Assembly (NCBI RefSeq): GCF_001280505.1
Contig: NZ_LBIO01000062.1
Coordinates: 1 to 64,000, forward strand
Reading direction: 5' to 3'
DNA: 64,000 nt
DNA from: Mangrovimonas sp. TPBH4
Lineage (GTDB): Bacteria > Bacteroidota > Bacteroidia > Flavobacteriales > Flavobacteriaceae
In this document: positions 8,612 to 17,597 of the stretch, piece after piece
How the letters are laid out: each line of letters opens with the position of its first letter
How positions within the stretch are numbered: the stretch's first letter is position 1
Made by a program: the position numbers and the translations under genes
The notes under the pieces: model-generated
The model's database searches: none
Told to the model about the DNA's origin: nothing
What the model saw: only the letters and a program-made list of their open reading frames with translations

Positions 8612-10089
8612 TTAATAACCTCTTAAAACAGCTGATTTTTTTTGAAAAGTCAAGTTCAACAGCTGTTTATATTCAAATAGCACAACAAATTATCAATGCT
8701 ATTCAGAGGGGATATCTTTCCAAAGGTACGGCATTGCCGGGAACGCGAAGTTTTAGTCAGATTTTCGGTATCCATAGAAATACGGCTGTGGCGGTTTATG
8801 ACGAATTGGCCTCACAGGGTTGGGTAGAGATTCTGCCCAATAAAGGAACCTTTGTATTGTTGCCAGAACAACGAACGGCTCCCATTAAGGCCTCGGTACA
8901 GCAATTAGATCAGGTTTATAATTATTCTAAAACTACTGGTTTTCCATTTCAACAGTCCTTTCATTTGGCGTCTACGGCTCAGGAAACAAATGCGAAATAT
9001 ACCATTAATGATGGGCAACCTGATTTAAGGCTGCATCCGGTGCATCAATTTTCAAGGTGGTACAGTGCGGCCATGAAGCGAAAGTCGCTAATTTCAAAAT
9101 GGAACCATACAAGCGAATTGTCGGCTTCTGTATTTGAAACCCAATTGTGCAATTATTTAAACGCTACCAGGGGATTTCACATACAGCCTAATGATCTACT
9201 TAGTACGCGTAGTACCGAAATGAGTCTGTACATCGTCTCTCAGTTGTTGATCAAACAGAATGATGTGGTGATAGTGGGGCAATTGGGAAATTATGCCTCA
9301 AACATGATTTTTCAGCAGGCTGGGGCTGCGATTAGGACTATTCCTGTGGATGCACATGGGTTGGATGTCGGTTTTATCCGGACACATTTTGTAAAGGGAA
9401 GTATTCGTTGTGTATATGTGTGTGCTCATAGGCATTATCCAACCACTAAAACTCTGAGTGCCGAACGACGTTTAAAACTTTTGGAATTGGCGAAAGCTTA
9501 TCAGTTTGCCATTATCGAAGATGATTATGATTACGATTTTCAATTTGAAGGTTCAGCCATGTTGCCAATGGCCAGCGCCGATGCCAATGGTCTGGTGATT
9601 TATTTGGGAAAATTGGGGCAGTCTTTGTTCCCAAGTTTTCAAACTGGCTTTGTAGTGGCTCCTGAGAACTTGATTTTGGAGGCGAAAAACTATTTGCAAT
9701 TATTGGACCGTCAAGGCGATTTAATTCAGGAGCAAATGCTTTCGGAATTGATTAGTGAAGGGGAAATGTACCGTTTAGTTAAGAAGAATGTCATTGTTTA
9801 TAAACAACGGCGAGATTATTTGTGTAGTCTGTTGAAGACTTATTTTAAGGATATCATTTCTTATGAAATTCCGGCTGGAGGGTTAGCGATTTGGTTACAA
9901 TTCAAATCCAAAATTTCTTTGGTAAAATTGGCTGAACAAGCAGAAAAGCATGATTTGTTTTTGCCAAAAACTATTTTGTATCAAGATGCGGAAACCTGCG
10001 CCATAAGGTTTGGTTTTGGACATTTAAATGAAGAGGAAATTCAATTTGTCGTTGAACGTTTGAAAAGGGCGTATGATGAGGTGGCTTAA
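8599..10089 (+). CDS. MocR-type regulator: GntR helix-turn-helix plus degenerate aminotransferase-like domain
   Basis: The 496-residue protein has an N-terminal GntR winged helix (about 18-88; AVYIQIAQQIINAIQRGYL, LPGTRSFSQIFGIHRNT) joined to a class I aminotransferase-like domain (about 130-490). This is the MocR/PdxR architecture. In MocR proteins the large domain binds PLP through a Lys in a S-K-T-L-F-P motif. Here that segment reads GKLGQSLFPS, with Gln341 at the lysine position. The acidic EDDYDYDF motif (307-314) is kept, but the SHQYPTG segment is altered to AHRHYPTT. It is therefore a transcription factor that probably does not form the PLP Schiff base and may sense another ligand. 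It is divergent from the TonB receptor and probably controls it. Confidence 0.88.
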   Translation: MNSPVNNLLKQLIFFEKSSSTAVYIQIAQQIINAIQRGYLSKGTALPGTRSFSQIFGIHRNTAVAVYDELASQGWVEILPNKGTFVLLPEQRTAPIKASVQQLDQVYNYSKTTGFPFQQSFHLASTAQETNAKYTINDGQPDLRLHPVHQFSRWYSAAMKRKSLISKWNHTSELSASVFETQLCNYLNATRGFHIQPNDLLSTRSTEMSLYIVSQLLIKQNDVVIVGQLGNYASNMIFQQAGAAIRTIPVDAHGLDVGFIRTHFVKGSIRCVYVCAHRHYPTTKTLSAERRLKLLELAKAYQFAIIEDDYDYDFQFEGSAMLPMASADANGLVIYLGKLGQSLFPSFQTGFVVAPENLILEAKNYLQLLDRQGDLIQEQMLSELISEGEMYRLVKKNVIVYKQRRDYLCSLLKTYFKDIISYEIPAGGLAIWLQFKSKISLVKLAEQAEKHDLFLPKTILYQDAETCAIRFGFGHLNEEEIQFVVERLKRAYDEVA

Positions 10090-10110
10090 CTATATTTTAT
10101 TTTTTTACGG

Positions 10111-10149
10111 TTAAAAATTATTGATAAACGATAATTTTTAATAAGTTTG
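10111..10149 (+). promoter_or_regulatory. Promoter and probable operator of the DUF2975-HTH operon
   Basis: TTAAAAATTAT (10111-10121) and ATAATTTTTAA (10131-10141) form a perfect 11-bp inverted repeat around a 9-bp spacer (TGATAAACG). It abuts a perfect -7 element TAAGTTTG (10142-10149). A repressor bound to the repeat would cover the -33 region. The operon encodes its own Cro/CI-type protein, which makes autoregulation likely. Confidence 0.5.
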
Positions 10150-10168
10150 TTTTAAAAGAAGTTGTCCT

Positions 10169-10678
10169 ATGAAGAAATTAATCCTTTTAAAATGGCTAGT
10201 GAGATACCTTTGGATTACAGGAGTTCTTGCTATGGGCGTAATGTTATTCTCCTATCTTCATTTTATATTTACCGGTACACTTAATGCCATTGTTAAGATT
10301 AATGGTGTTGAAGTGCAAGGAATGACAATTGAAAAGCACATTTTCTTATTGTTAATCTATATTTCTTTGGGCTTGGTGCTTAGAGCGGTTTTTCTTTTGG
10401 ATGATGTACTGGACTATTTTAAAAACTTAAAACCGTTTAGTCAATCTGTAATCAAAAATTTCAATGAAATAGGAGTTCTCTTTGTTGTTATTGCATTGAT
10501 TACTGGTATACCATCGTTTTTATTGTCGGTTTATCTCGGAAATGACATTGAACGGACTTTTTCAGTAACTCCAGGACCAATCATAATGGTTATGTGTCTA
10601 GGGTTGTTTTTTATGGTTTTAAGTGAGTTGTTTAAAATAGCCAAAGCTGCTAAAGAAGAGAATGAATTAACAGTTTAG
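10169..10678 (+). CDS. DUF2975 domain membrane protein
   Basis: This 169-residue protein has four hydrophobic segments (about 12-36, 56-76, 104-128 and 138-158), and the arrangement matches the DUF2975 family of small inner-membrane proteins. The characteristic tract after the second segment, VLDYFKNLKPFSQSVIKNF, is present. DUF2975 genes are usually followed directly by a small Cro/CI-type regulator, as here, where the gap is 2 bp. The biochemical role is unknown; in this pairing the membrane protein is often thought to influence the regulator, but nothing in the sequence proves that. A palindromic operator-like site precedes the gene. Confidence 0.85.
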   Translation: MKKLILLKWLVRYLWITGVLAMGVMLFSYLHFIFTGTLNAIVKINGVEVQGMTIEKHIFLLLIYISLGLVLRAVFLLDDVLDYFKNLKPFSQSVIKNFNEIGVLFVVIALITGIPSFLLSVYLGNDIERTFSVTPGPIIMVMCLGLFFMVLSELFKIAKAAKEENELTV

Positions 10679-10680
10679 GG

Positions 10681-10887
10681 ATGGGGATTATTGTGAATGT
10701 GGATGTGATGTTGGCCAAGCGTAAAATGAAAAGTAATGAGCTTGCAGAGGCGATTGGGATTACTACTGCCAATCTTTCTATTTTAAAAACAGGCAAAGCT
10801 AAAGCAATTCGGTTTTCTACTTTGGAAGCTATTTGCAGAGAACTCGATTGTCAACCAGGCGATATTTTGGAGTATGTGGAGGGTTAA
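10681..10887 (+). CDS. Small Cro/CI-type helix-turn-helix regulator (YozG-like)
   Basis: The 68-residue protein is essentially one helix-turn-helix domain of the HTH_26/Cro-CI type: MLAKRKMKSNELAEAIGI, then TTANLSILKTGKAKAIRFS and the family ending LEAICRELDCQPGDILEY. It starts 2 bp after the DUF2975 stop and is co-transcribed with it. It probably represses the shared promoter, whose 11-bp inverted repeat is the natural binding candidate. A start at the internal Met (residue 10) would also keep the whole domain. Confidence 0.9.
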   Translation: MGIIVNVDVMLAKRKMKSNELAEAIGITTANLSILKTGKAKAIRFSTLEAICRELDCQPGDILEYVEG

Positions 10888-10912
10888 ATTTTATTAACTG
10901 AGTCATAAAAAC

Positions 10913-10943
10913 AAAAAAGCCAAACGTAATTGTTTGACTTTTT
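10913..10943. terminator. Bidirectional terminator between the HTH gene and atpC
   Basis: AGCCAAAC and GTTTGACT form a stem with one mismatch around GTAATT, flanked by A-runs on the left and T-runs on the right. It lies between two convergent genes and can serve both. Confidence 0.65.
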
Positions 10944-10964
10944 CTATCTCTAAGTTTCCGAATC

Positions 10965-11261
10965 TTATTTTTCAACAAGAATGATTACTTTATTGTCTTT
11001 CATTTCAACAGTTCCAGAATCTATGTTTAAGGTCAACACCTTGTCATCTGTATGCAACGGGATGATTTCGGCAGGCAATTCCTTAAATCCAGGAAGGCTT
11101 TTGGTGTGCGTATGGATTTTAATGGTGCCTTGTTGCAACAACGAGATAATAGGCGCGTGGTTTTGCAACACTTGGAATTCACCATCAACTCCAGGCAACA
11201 CTACTGAGTCCACTTCTGAACTGAACAATGTAGCTTCTGGCGATACTATTTCTAAATACAT
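10965..11261 (-). CDS. atpC: ATP synthase F1 subunit epsilon (short form)
   Basis: The 98-residue product is the epsilon subunit of F-type ATP synthase, part of the central stalk at the cytoplasmic face. It contains the N-terminal beta-sandwich (MYLEIVSPEATLFSSEVDSVVLPGVDGEFQVLQNHAP with the conserved PGxxGEFxxLxxHAP pattern) and stops where the two C-terminal regulatory helices would begin; E. coli epsilon has 139 residues. The short form is common in Bacteroidota, so this is not a local truncation. The helical domain that inhibits ATP hydrolysis in E. coli is missing. It lies 14 bp downstream of atpD in one operon. The other ATP synthase subunits are not in the window. Confidence 0.95.
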   Translation of the reverse strand: MYLEIVSPEATLFSSEVDSVVLPGVDGEFQVLQNHAPIISLLQQGTIKIHTHTKSLPGFKELPAEIIPLHTDDKVLTLNIDSGTVEMKDNKVIILVEK

Positions 11262-11275
11262 AGTTTAGTGTTTTA

Positions 11276-12787
<1,512 letters not shown>

Positions 12788-12867
12788 TTATATGTTTAAT
12801 GTTTAGATATTTTAATACTGAAAAACAAGGACTACGCATTGAAGCAGGCTCCCCGTTTTTTGCGCTG

Positions 12868-12875
12868 CAAAGATA
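12868..12875 (-). promoter_or_regulatory. Candidate -7 promoter element of atpD-atpC
   Basis: TATCTTTG on the minus strand is a perfect TAnnTTTG match, followed by a leader of about 80 nt before the atpD ATG. No TTG at normal spacing is visible in the A/T-rich upstream region. Confidence 0.5.
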
Positions 12876-12923
12876 TATTTTTTTAATTTAATAATAAAGC
12901 CATTTTTTTTAGTTTTTCAGGAT

Positions 12924-12967
12924 AAAAAAACGCCTACTTGATAGAGTTTGACAAGTAGACGTTTTTT
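12924..12967 (-). terminator. Terminator after the SGNH lipoprotein gene
   Basis: ACGCCTACTTG (12930-12940) pairs with CAAGTAGACGT (12952-12962) with one mismatch around an 11-nt loop. On the minus strand it is followed by a run of seven T. It ends the TonB-receptor/SGNH operon before the atpD promoter. Confidence 0.75.
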
Positions 12968-12986
12968 ATGAAAATTCTTAGCTATT

Positions 12987-14591
12987 TTATTGAAGGGTAG
13001 GAGCGTAGTTTGTTGGGAAGTTTCCTATATCTACTAAATTTCCTGAGGCTTCAAAATTGGAACCGTAAGTTAGGTCTATAGCTTTTAGGAAGGCATTTGC
13101 TATAGCCGCGTAACCCCTTGAGGTAAGGTGTACACCATCCAAAGAGATGGCACCTCCGGTAACTAAATTGGCGTTTAGGGTGAAATCTCCATCTGTTAAG
13201 CCTCCGTTGGCCAATTGGTGTAGCATTACGTTGGTATCCACCATGGCCAAACCAGCAGAAGAAGCTGCTGCTTGAATAGTCGCATTAAAATTATTAGTGG
13301 CAGTTGCTATTTCGGTTTGCTCTGTTGGAATCAATACCCATTTGTCTTCCAGAGGTAAGGTGATCCCCTCTACTGCAAATTGTGCTGCTAAGGCTTGAGG
13401 TAATCCTTGAGCCATTAAAGCTCCTGCGTAGGGAGTGTTCACTGTACCAATTACAGTACTACTGGTCAACACAAATAAGTCATTTTCGTTGGCCTGTCTT
13501 GTCTGTCCGTAGGTTTGTCCTAATAAAGCGGCTACCAATGGAGCTGCTTCCTCAGGAAGTCCAAATTGACCTATAAAGGCAGGGAAAGTTGGGCTGGCCA
13601 TTAAGGCTCCCGTAATAGTAGATGAAATATCTTCTAAGCTTTCGTCCTTAATCACTACGGCACTGGCTTCTGTTTCTGAAAACACAATGGTTCTTTCGGG
13701 AGCTCCGATAGCTACGTAAACTTGGTTTAAAGCACCAAAAATAGCATTCAAGGTTGGGATTTGAGGCCCGAAATCAGGGTTGGAAGGATCCAGCGGATTG
13801 TAAGGAACGGTTGTAAAATGTGGAATTGTTGTGATGTCTGGAATATTGGCCACTACTCCTTTAGCACCTCCTGATGTTAACGTGGTCACCAAGGTAGATA
13901 TGGCATAATCAAAGGTTGGCTGGTCTGTAATAGGTGAAGACCCATCGGCACCACTTAAAGCATATCCTAAAACGTCATTGTTTCCTATCCACATAGTAAA
14001 GAAGGATGGGTTTTGAGCCATGGCCATTTCAATAACACTTGCATCTGGAGTGGCCCCCGTCATTCTTACAAAATAAGGATTGGCCAATCCTGCTGATAGG
14101 TTAGCTAAATTTCCATAACCCGGAGCCAAAAGGTGAAAACTTTTTGCCCCTGGAACTCCCATATTGTTGAAAGGTCCGGTTGGATTGTTGGCAGCGATAT
14201 CAGTGGTAACAGTTACAGGTCCAATCACCGATTCCAAAGATACTGGTCCTGCACCCCCAAACACCAATCTTGGAGCGGCAATGCGATTTCCTGCAAGAGC
14301 CAATCCACCGTAATTATCGTTCATTAATGGTTGGGTGAAACTTCCGCCACCGGCCAAACTGAATTGAGAGGCCAAAATGTTCGGGAAGGAATTTTCTTGA
14401 GAGGCTATAAATAATGCCCCATCGGTATAACCAGAGGTCAATGAATTCCCCAAAGAAACATAGTTTGAAAAGTCGGCTTCACCCGCAGTCAATTCCGGTA
14501 GGGGTTCAGTGCTAGGAGCTATTGTGTCGTCACTGTCGCAGGCCATGAATCCTAAGGAGATGGCGAGCAACCATATATATTTTGTATTCAT
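12987..14591 (-). CDS. SGNH/GDSL-family hydrolase lipoprotein
   Basis: This 534-residue lipoprotein has a signal peptide and lipobox ending MAC (Cys18). SGNH blocks are visible: block I reads VSLGNSLTSG, with the nucleophile Ser50 and Asn in place of the usual Asp of GDSL; the Asn block is WIGNNDVLGY; and the Asp485-x-x-His488 pair lies in LDGVHLTSRGY. The protein is longer than a minimal GDSL esterase because of a central insertion (about 230-430). It is probably an outer-membrane-anchored esterase or lipase facing the periplasm or surface. The upstream TonB receptor gene ends 21 bp before it, so the two form an operon and may process and import the same ester or lipid substrate. The substrate is unknown. 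Confidence 0.85.
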   Translation of the reverse strand: MNTKYIWLLAISLGFMACDSDDTIAPSTEPLPELTAGEADFSNYVSLGNSLTSGYTDGALFIASQENSFPNILASQFSLAGGGSFTQPLMNDNYGGLALAGNRIAAPRLVFGGAGPVSLESVIGPVTVTTDIAANNPTGPFNNMGVPGAKSFHLLAPGYGNLANLSAGLANPYFVRMTGATPDASVIEMAMAQNPSFFTMWIGNNDVLGYALSGADGSSPITDQPTFDYAISTLVTTLTSGGAKGVVANIPDITTIPHFTTVPYNPLDPSNPDFGPQIPTLNAIFGALNQVYVAIGAPERTIVFSETEASAVVIKDESLEDISSTITGALMASPTFPAFIGQFGLPEEAAPLVAALLGQTYGQTRQANENDLFVLTSSTVIGTVNTPYAGALMAQGLPQALAAQFAVEGITLPLEDKWVLIPTEQTEIATATNNFNATIQAAASSAGLAMVDTNVMLHQLANGGLTDGDFTLNANLVTGGAISLDGVHLTSRGYAAIANAFLKAIDLTYGSNFEASGNLVDIGNFPTNYAPTLQ

Positions 14592-14612
14592 ATTAATGAT
14601 GTTTGCTAAATG

Positions 14613-17393
14613 TTATAGGTTATTGATTGTCCATGAAACGTAGTACATAGATCCTATGTATCCTGTACCAATGGCAGTAAAGTACTCGTCACCCAATAGG
14701 TTGGTGGCTCCAGCCTTAAAGCTAGACTTGATAGATGGTACTCTGTAGTTTACCTGGGCATCCAAGGTGTGGTATGCAGGAATTGCTCCGTCACCAAAAG
14801 TTGCTTGCCAGTAGTAGTCATCGCTCCATCTCCAAGCAAGGTTAAATCCAAAGTTTTTGAAAAGGTCTGTATGTCCAAAAGAAGCCTTTACTTTATGTTC
14901 TGGCGTGTTGAAGTTGGTCCTGAAATCTGGGTAAGCGGCTTGATCAAAATCTTGTTTCGTGTACGTGTAACTTCCACCTAAATCGAAATCACCAAATATT
15001 TTCGTTGAAACCCCAAGGGAACCACCATAAGAATTTACATCAGCTTCTGAATTTGTATAGGTCTGGTATACATTGTAATCGCCATTTGCAATGGCTGCAA
15101 TGGAAAGTCCATTATCACCAACTTCTCCATAAAGAGGGGCTACTACATTTTCATTGGAAATAAAGTCTTTATATCTATTGTAGTAAACACTTAAGTCGAT
15201 AATGTTCTTTTCCAATTTACCACGGTAGCCAACTTCAAAGGAGGTGACACGTTCTGGTTTCACTAGGTCTGGATTTCCTATTTCCAATAGGGCAGGGTTA
15301 CCTGCTTGGGCAAAGGCTTGTACGGATGATGCTGAATAGGAGTTGTTATAAGCAGCCGCTCCTGTTTGCGAAATATTGGAAGGTTGCCCTAATAATTGTC
15401 CTGAAGCACTAATAGCATAATCTCTAGAGTAACGGTCTAAATTGTCTGGGGCTGCACCCACCAAAACAGCGCGTCCGGCATCCAATCCTATAAATAAATC
15501 TTGTGTTGTTGGGTTTCTAAATCCAGTTTGAACAGAGGCACGGATGTTATGGTCTTCATTAACCGTTAAACCTGCCGATAATCTTGGTGAAAGAAATCCG
15601 TCAAAGAATTCTGATTTGTCATAACGAATGGATCCAGTTAATTTTAGGGACATATCGTTGTCAAACTTGAAAAGTTTCTGCATTTGAGTGTAGATCCCAA
15701 ATTCAGAATAATCAATTGCTCCGTCGTAATCGGTATAGATGGTTCCAGAAGAATTAAGACTGTACTGTCTGAAAGAACCTCCAACTTGAATTTCTACCAC
15801 ATCCCATAAATGTGTAAAGTTGTAGTTGGCATCGGCGTGGTAATATTTGGAAGCATCTTGGAATTTAGATCCCGTGCTTAAATTTGGATCGCTGATACTT
15901 CTGTTGAAAGCCGCCTTGAACTCAGGAGACCCTGGTTCATATCTGCCTGTATCGGCTTGAGCACGTGCAATGGCATGAGCTTGCTCATTCGTAGCTCCAG
16001 CCAAGGTGGCCTGTACATAGGTTCCAGTATATTCTCCAAACCAAGTTTGATCGTCTTTCCACGCTCTGTTAATATTGATTCCCGTGAAGACCATGTCGTA
16101 AGAATCTCCAGCTTTATCGGATACTACATAACCTCTTACAAAGAAGTTGTTGTTGCGAACTTCCAATTTGTGTTGTTGTTGGAAGAAGTTGTCAATGGTA
16201 TATCTGTTAGTCCCTTGATAAATAGTTGAACCTGTTCCAACTTTACCAACATAGGCAATTTCAAAATCATCAGCCATAGGTCTGAAATACAATCCCCAAT
16301 CGGCTTTGATACTTTCGGCGTTATAATCGGTTAAATCACGTTCCTCATACCCTGTTCTACTCACGTCTACTGAAGGGACTAAGGATTCAGCACCGTTTGG
16401 AAGAATTCCCAATCCAACTAAGGCAATGGCAACATCTCTAATGTCTGTAGACACTTCATCTCCATAAATATTGTATCCATCATAACCAACACTTTCTCTG
16501 GTGGCTCCAGTTCCTGGTTTTCCTTCATAATTGTTGGCAACCCAATCGGTTCCTTTTAACCAACCAAAATTCACCTTGGCGGCAAATTTGTCACTGAATT
16601 TGTAGGCAGCTCTAATCCCTGCATCACGATAGGTATTGTCTCCCGCAGCATCCTGTGAAGTGATCCCTTGCTTGTAGTACCCACTAATACCTTGGTGGTC
16701 AAATGGGTTTTTACTACGCATGAACAGGATACCATTAAAGGCATTTGCACCGTACAAGGCCGAAGCGGCCCCAGGCAATAATTCCACACTTTGAATATCG
16801 GTTTCGTTCATCCCAACCAAGTTTCCTATAGGAAAGTTAAGGGCAGGAGTAGAGTTGTCCATACCATCTACCAATTGCATAAAACGGGTGTTGGAAAAGG
16901 TGGCAAACCCTCTTGTATTAATGGCTTTAAAGGTTAAACTGTTGGTGTTAATGTCTACACCTTTCAAGTTTTCTAGTCCATCGTAAAAATCTGCAGAAGC
17001 GGTATTTTTGATTTCTTTCAAACCGAAGCGTTCCACGGTTACGGGCGATTCAAAAATTCGCTCTGGAGTTCTGGAAGCAGAAATGACGATTTCGTCCAGT
17101 TCTGTCCCCTCGTTCAAAATAATATTGATGGTTTGTGGGTTGGTTGTAACTTCTTTGGTGACACTTTGAAATCCAACGCTACTTACTTGAATGTTAAAAG
17201 GAGGTTCTTGATTAACAACAAAGGAATAATTTCCATCAAAATCCGAAATAGTTCCTTCGGAGGACCCAAGAGCGATGATATTTGCTCCTGGAAGAGGTTG
17301 GCCATTTTGGTCGGTAATTTTTCCTGATACAGTTGTTTGCGCAAACGAATAGGCACAAAAAAGCAGCATGAGAATCTTAGGGAGTGTTTTCAT
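14613..17393 (-). CDS. TonB-dependent receptor with carboxypeptidase-like N-terminal domain
   Basis: This 926-residue outer-membrane receptor has a signal peptide (about 1-18), a carboxypeptidase-regulatory-like domain (about 20-100; VSGKITDQNGQPLPGANI), a TonB-box region (ELDEIVISASRT), a plug (about 110-235, VELLPGAASALYGANAFNG) and a barrel to the C-terminus. No SusD partner is present; an SGNH lipoprotein follows in the same operon. Receptors of this form import substrates against a gradient using TonB energy. The hydrolase neighbour suggests an ester or lipid-like ligand, which is inference. A perfect 16-bp palindrome lies about 75 bp upstream of the start. Confidence 0.92.
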   Translation of the reverse strand: MKTLPKILMLLFCAYSFAQTTVSGKITDQNGQPLPGANIIALGSSEGTISDFDGNYSFVVNQEPPFNIQVSSVGFQSVTKEVTTNPQTINIILNEGTELDEIVISASRTPERIFESPVTVERFGLKEIKNTASADFYDGLENLKGVDINTNSLTFKAINTRGFATFSNTRFMQLVDGMDNSTPALNFPIGNLVGMNETDIQSVELLPGAASALYGANAFNGILFMRSKNPFDHQGISGYYKQGITSQDAAGDNTYRDAGIRAAYKFSDKFAAKVNFGWLKGTDWVANNYEGKPGTGATRESVGYDGYNIYGDEVSTDIRDVAIALVGLGILPNGAESLVPSVDVSRTGYEERDLTDYNAESIKADWGLYFRPMADDFEIAYVGKVGTGSTIYQGTNRYTIDNFFQQQHKLEVRNNNFFVRGYVVSDKAGDSYDMVFTGININRAWKDDQTWFGEYTGTYVQATLAGATNEQAHAIARAQADTGRYEPGSPEFKAAFNRSISDPNLSTGSKFQDASKYYHADANYNFTHLWDVVEIQVGGSFRQYSLNSSGTIYTDYDGAIDYSEFGIYTQMQKLFKFDNDMSLKLTGSIRYDKSEFFDGFLSPRLSAGLTVNEDHNIRASVQTGFRNPTTQDLFIGLDAGRAVLVGAAPDNLDRYSRDYAISASGQLLGQPSNISQTGAAAYNNSYSASSVQAFAQAGNPALLEIGNPDLVKPERVTSFEVGYRGKLEKNIIDLSVYYNRYKDFISNENVVAPLYGEVGDNGLSIAAIANGDYNVYQTYTNSEADVNSYGGSLGVSTKIFGDFDLGGSYTYTKQDFDQAAYPDFRTNFNTPEHKVKASFGHTDLFKNFGFNLAWRWSDDYYWQATFGDGAIPAYHTLDAQVNYRVPSIKSSFKAGATNLLGDEYFTAIGTGYIGSMYYVSWTINNL

Positions 17394-17465
17394 GTTTTTG
17401 AATTAGTTATTAGTGGCGCCAATATATATAAACTTTGAGAACTTTCAATGAAGAATTTTCAAAAA

Positions 17466-17481
17466 ACTATGCGCGCATAGT
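17466..17481. repeat. Perfect 16-bp palindrome upstream of the TonB receptor operon
   Basis: ACTATGCGCGCATAGT is fully self-complementary, with a GC-rich centre that stands out in this A/T-rich intergenic region, and is flanked by A- and T-runs. It lies 73-88 bp before the receptor ATG, where an operator would sit. A hairpin role is also possible. Confidence 0.5.
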
Positions 17482-17522
17482 AGTTTTTGATAAAAAAGAT
17501 ATGTCTATAATAGTAAATAGAT

Positions 17523-17580
17523 AAAAAAAACCTCTAAAAATGCTAATTCTACATTGCATTCTTAGAGGTTTTGTTGTTTT
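17523..17580 (-). terminator. Terminator after glmS
   Basis: AACCTCTAA and TTAGAGGTT enclose a second short pairing (ATGC with GCAT). On the minus strand the stem is followed by a long T-run. It closes the glycogen-synthase-like, DUF4270, glmS operon. Confidence 0.85.
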
Positions 17581-17597
17581 TAAAGAGTTGATTTACA

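Noticed and set aside
10965-11261. atpC as a truncated gene
   Set aside because: Short epsilon subunits without the helical domain are usual in Bacteroidota, and the gene ends before a terminator-like hairpin.
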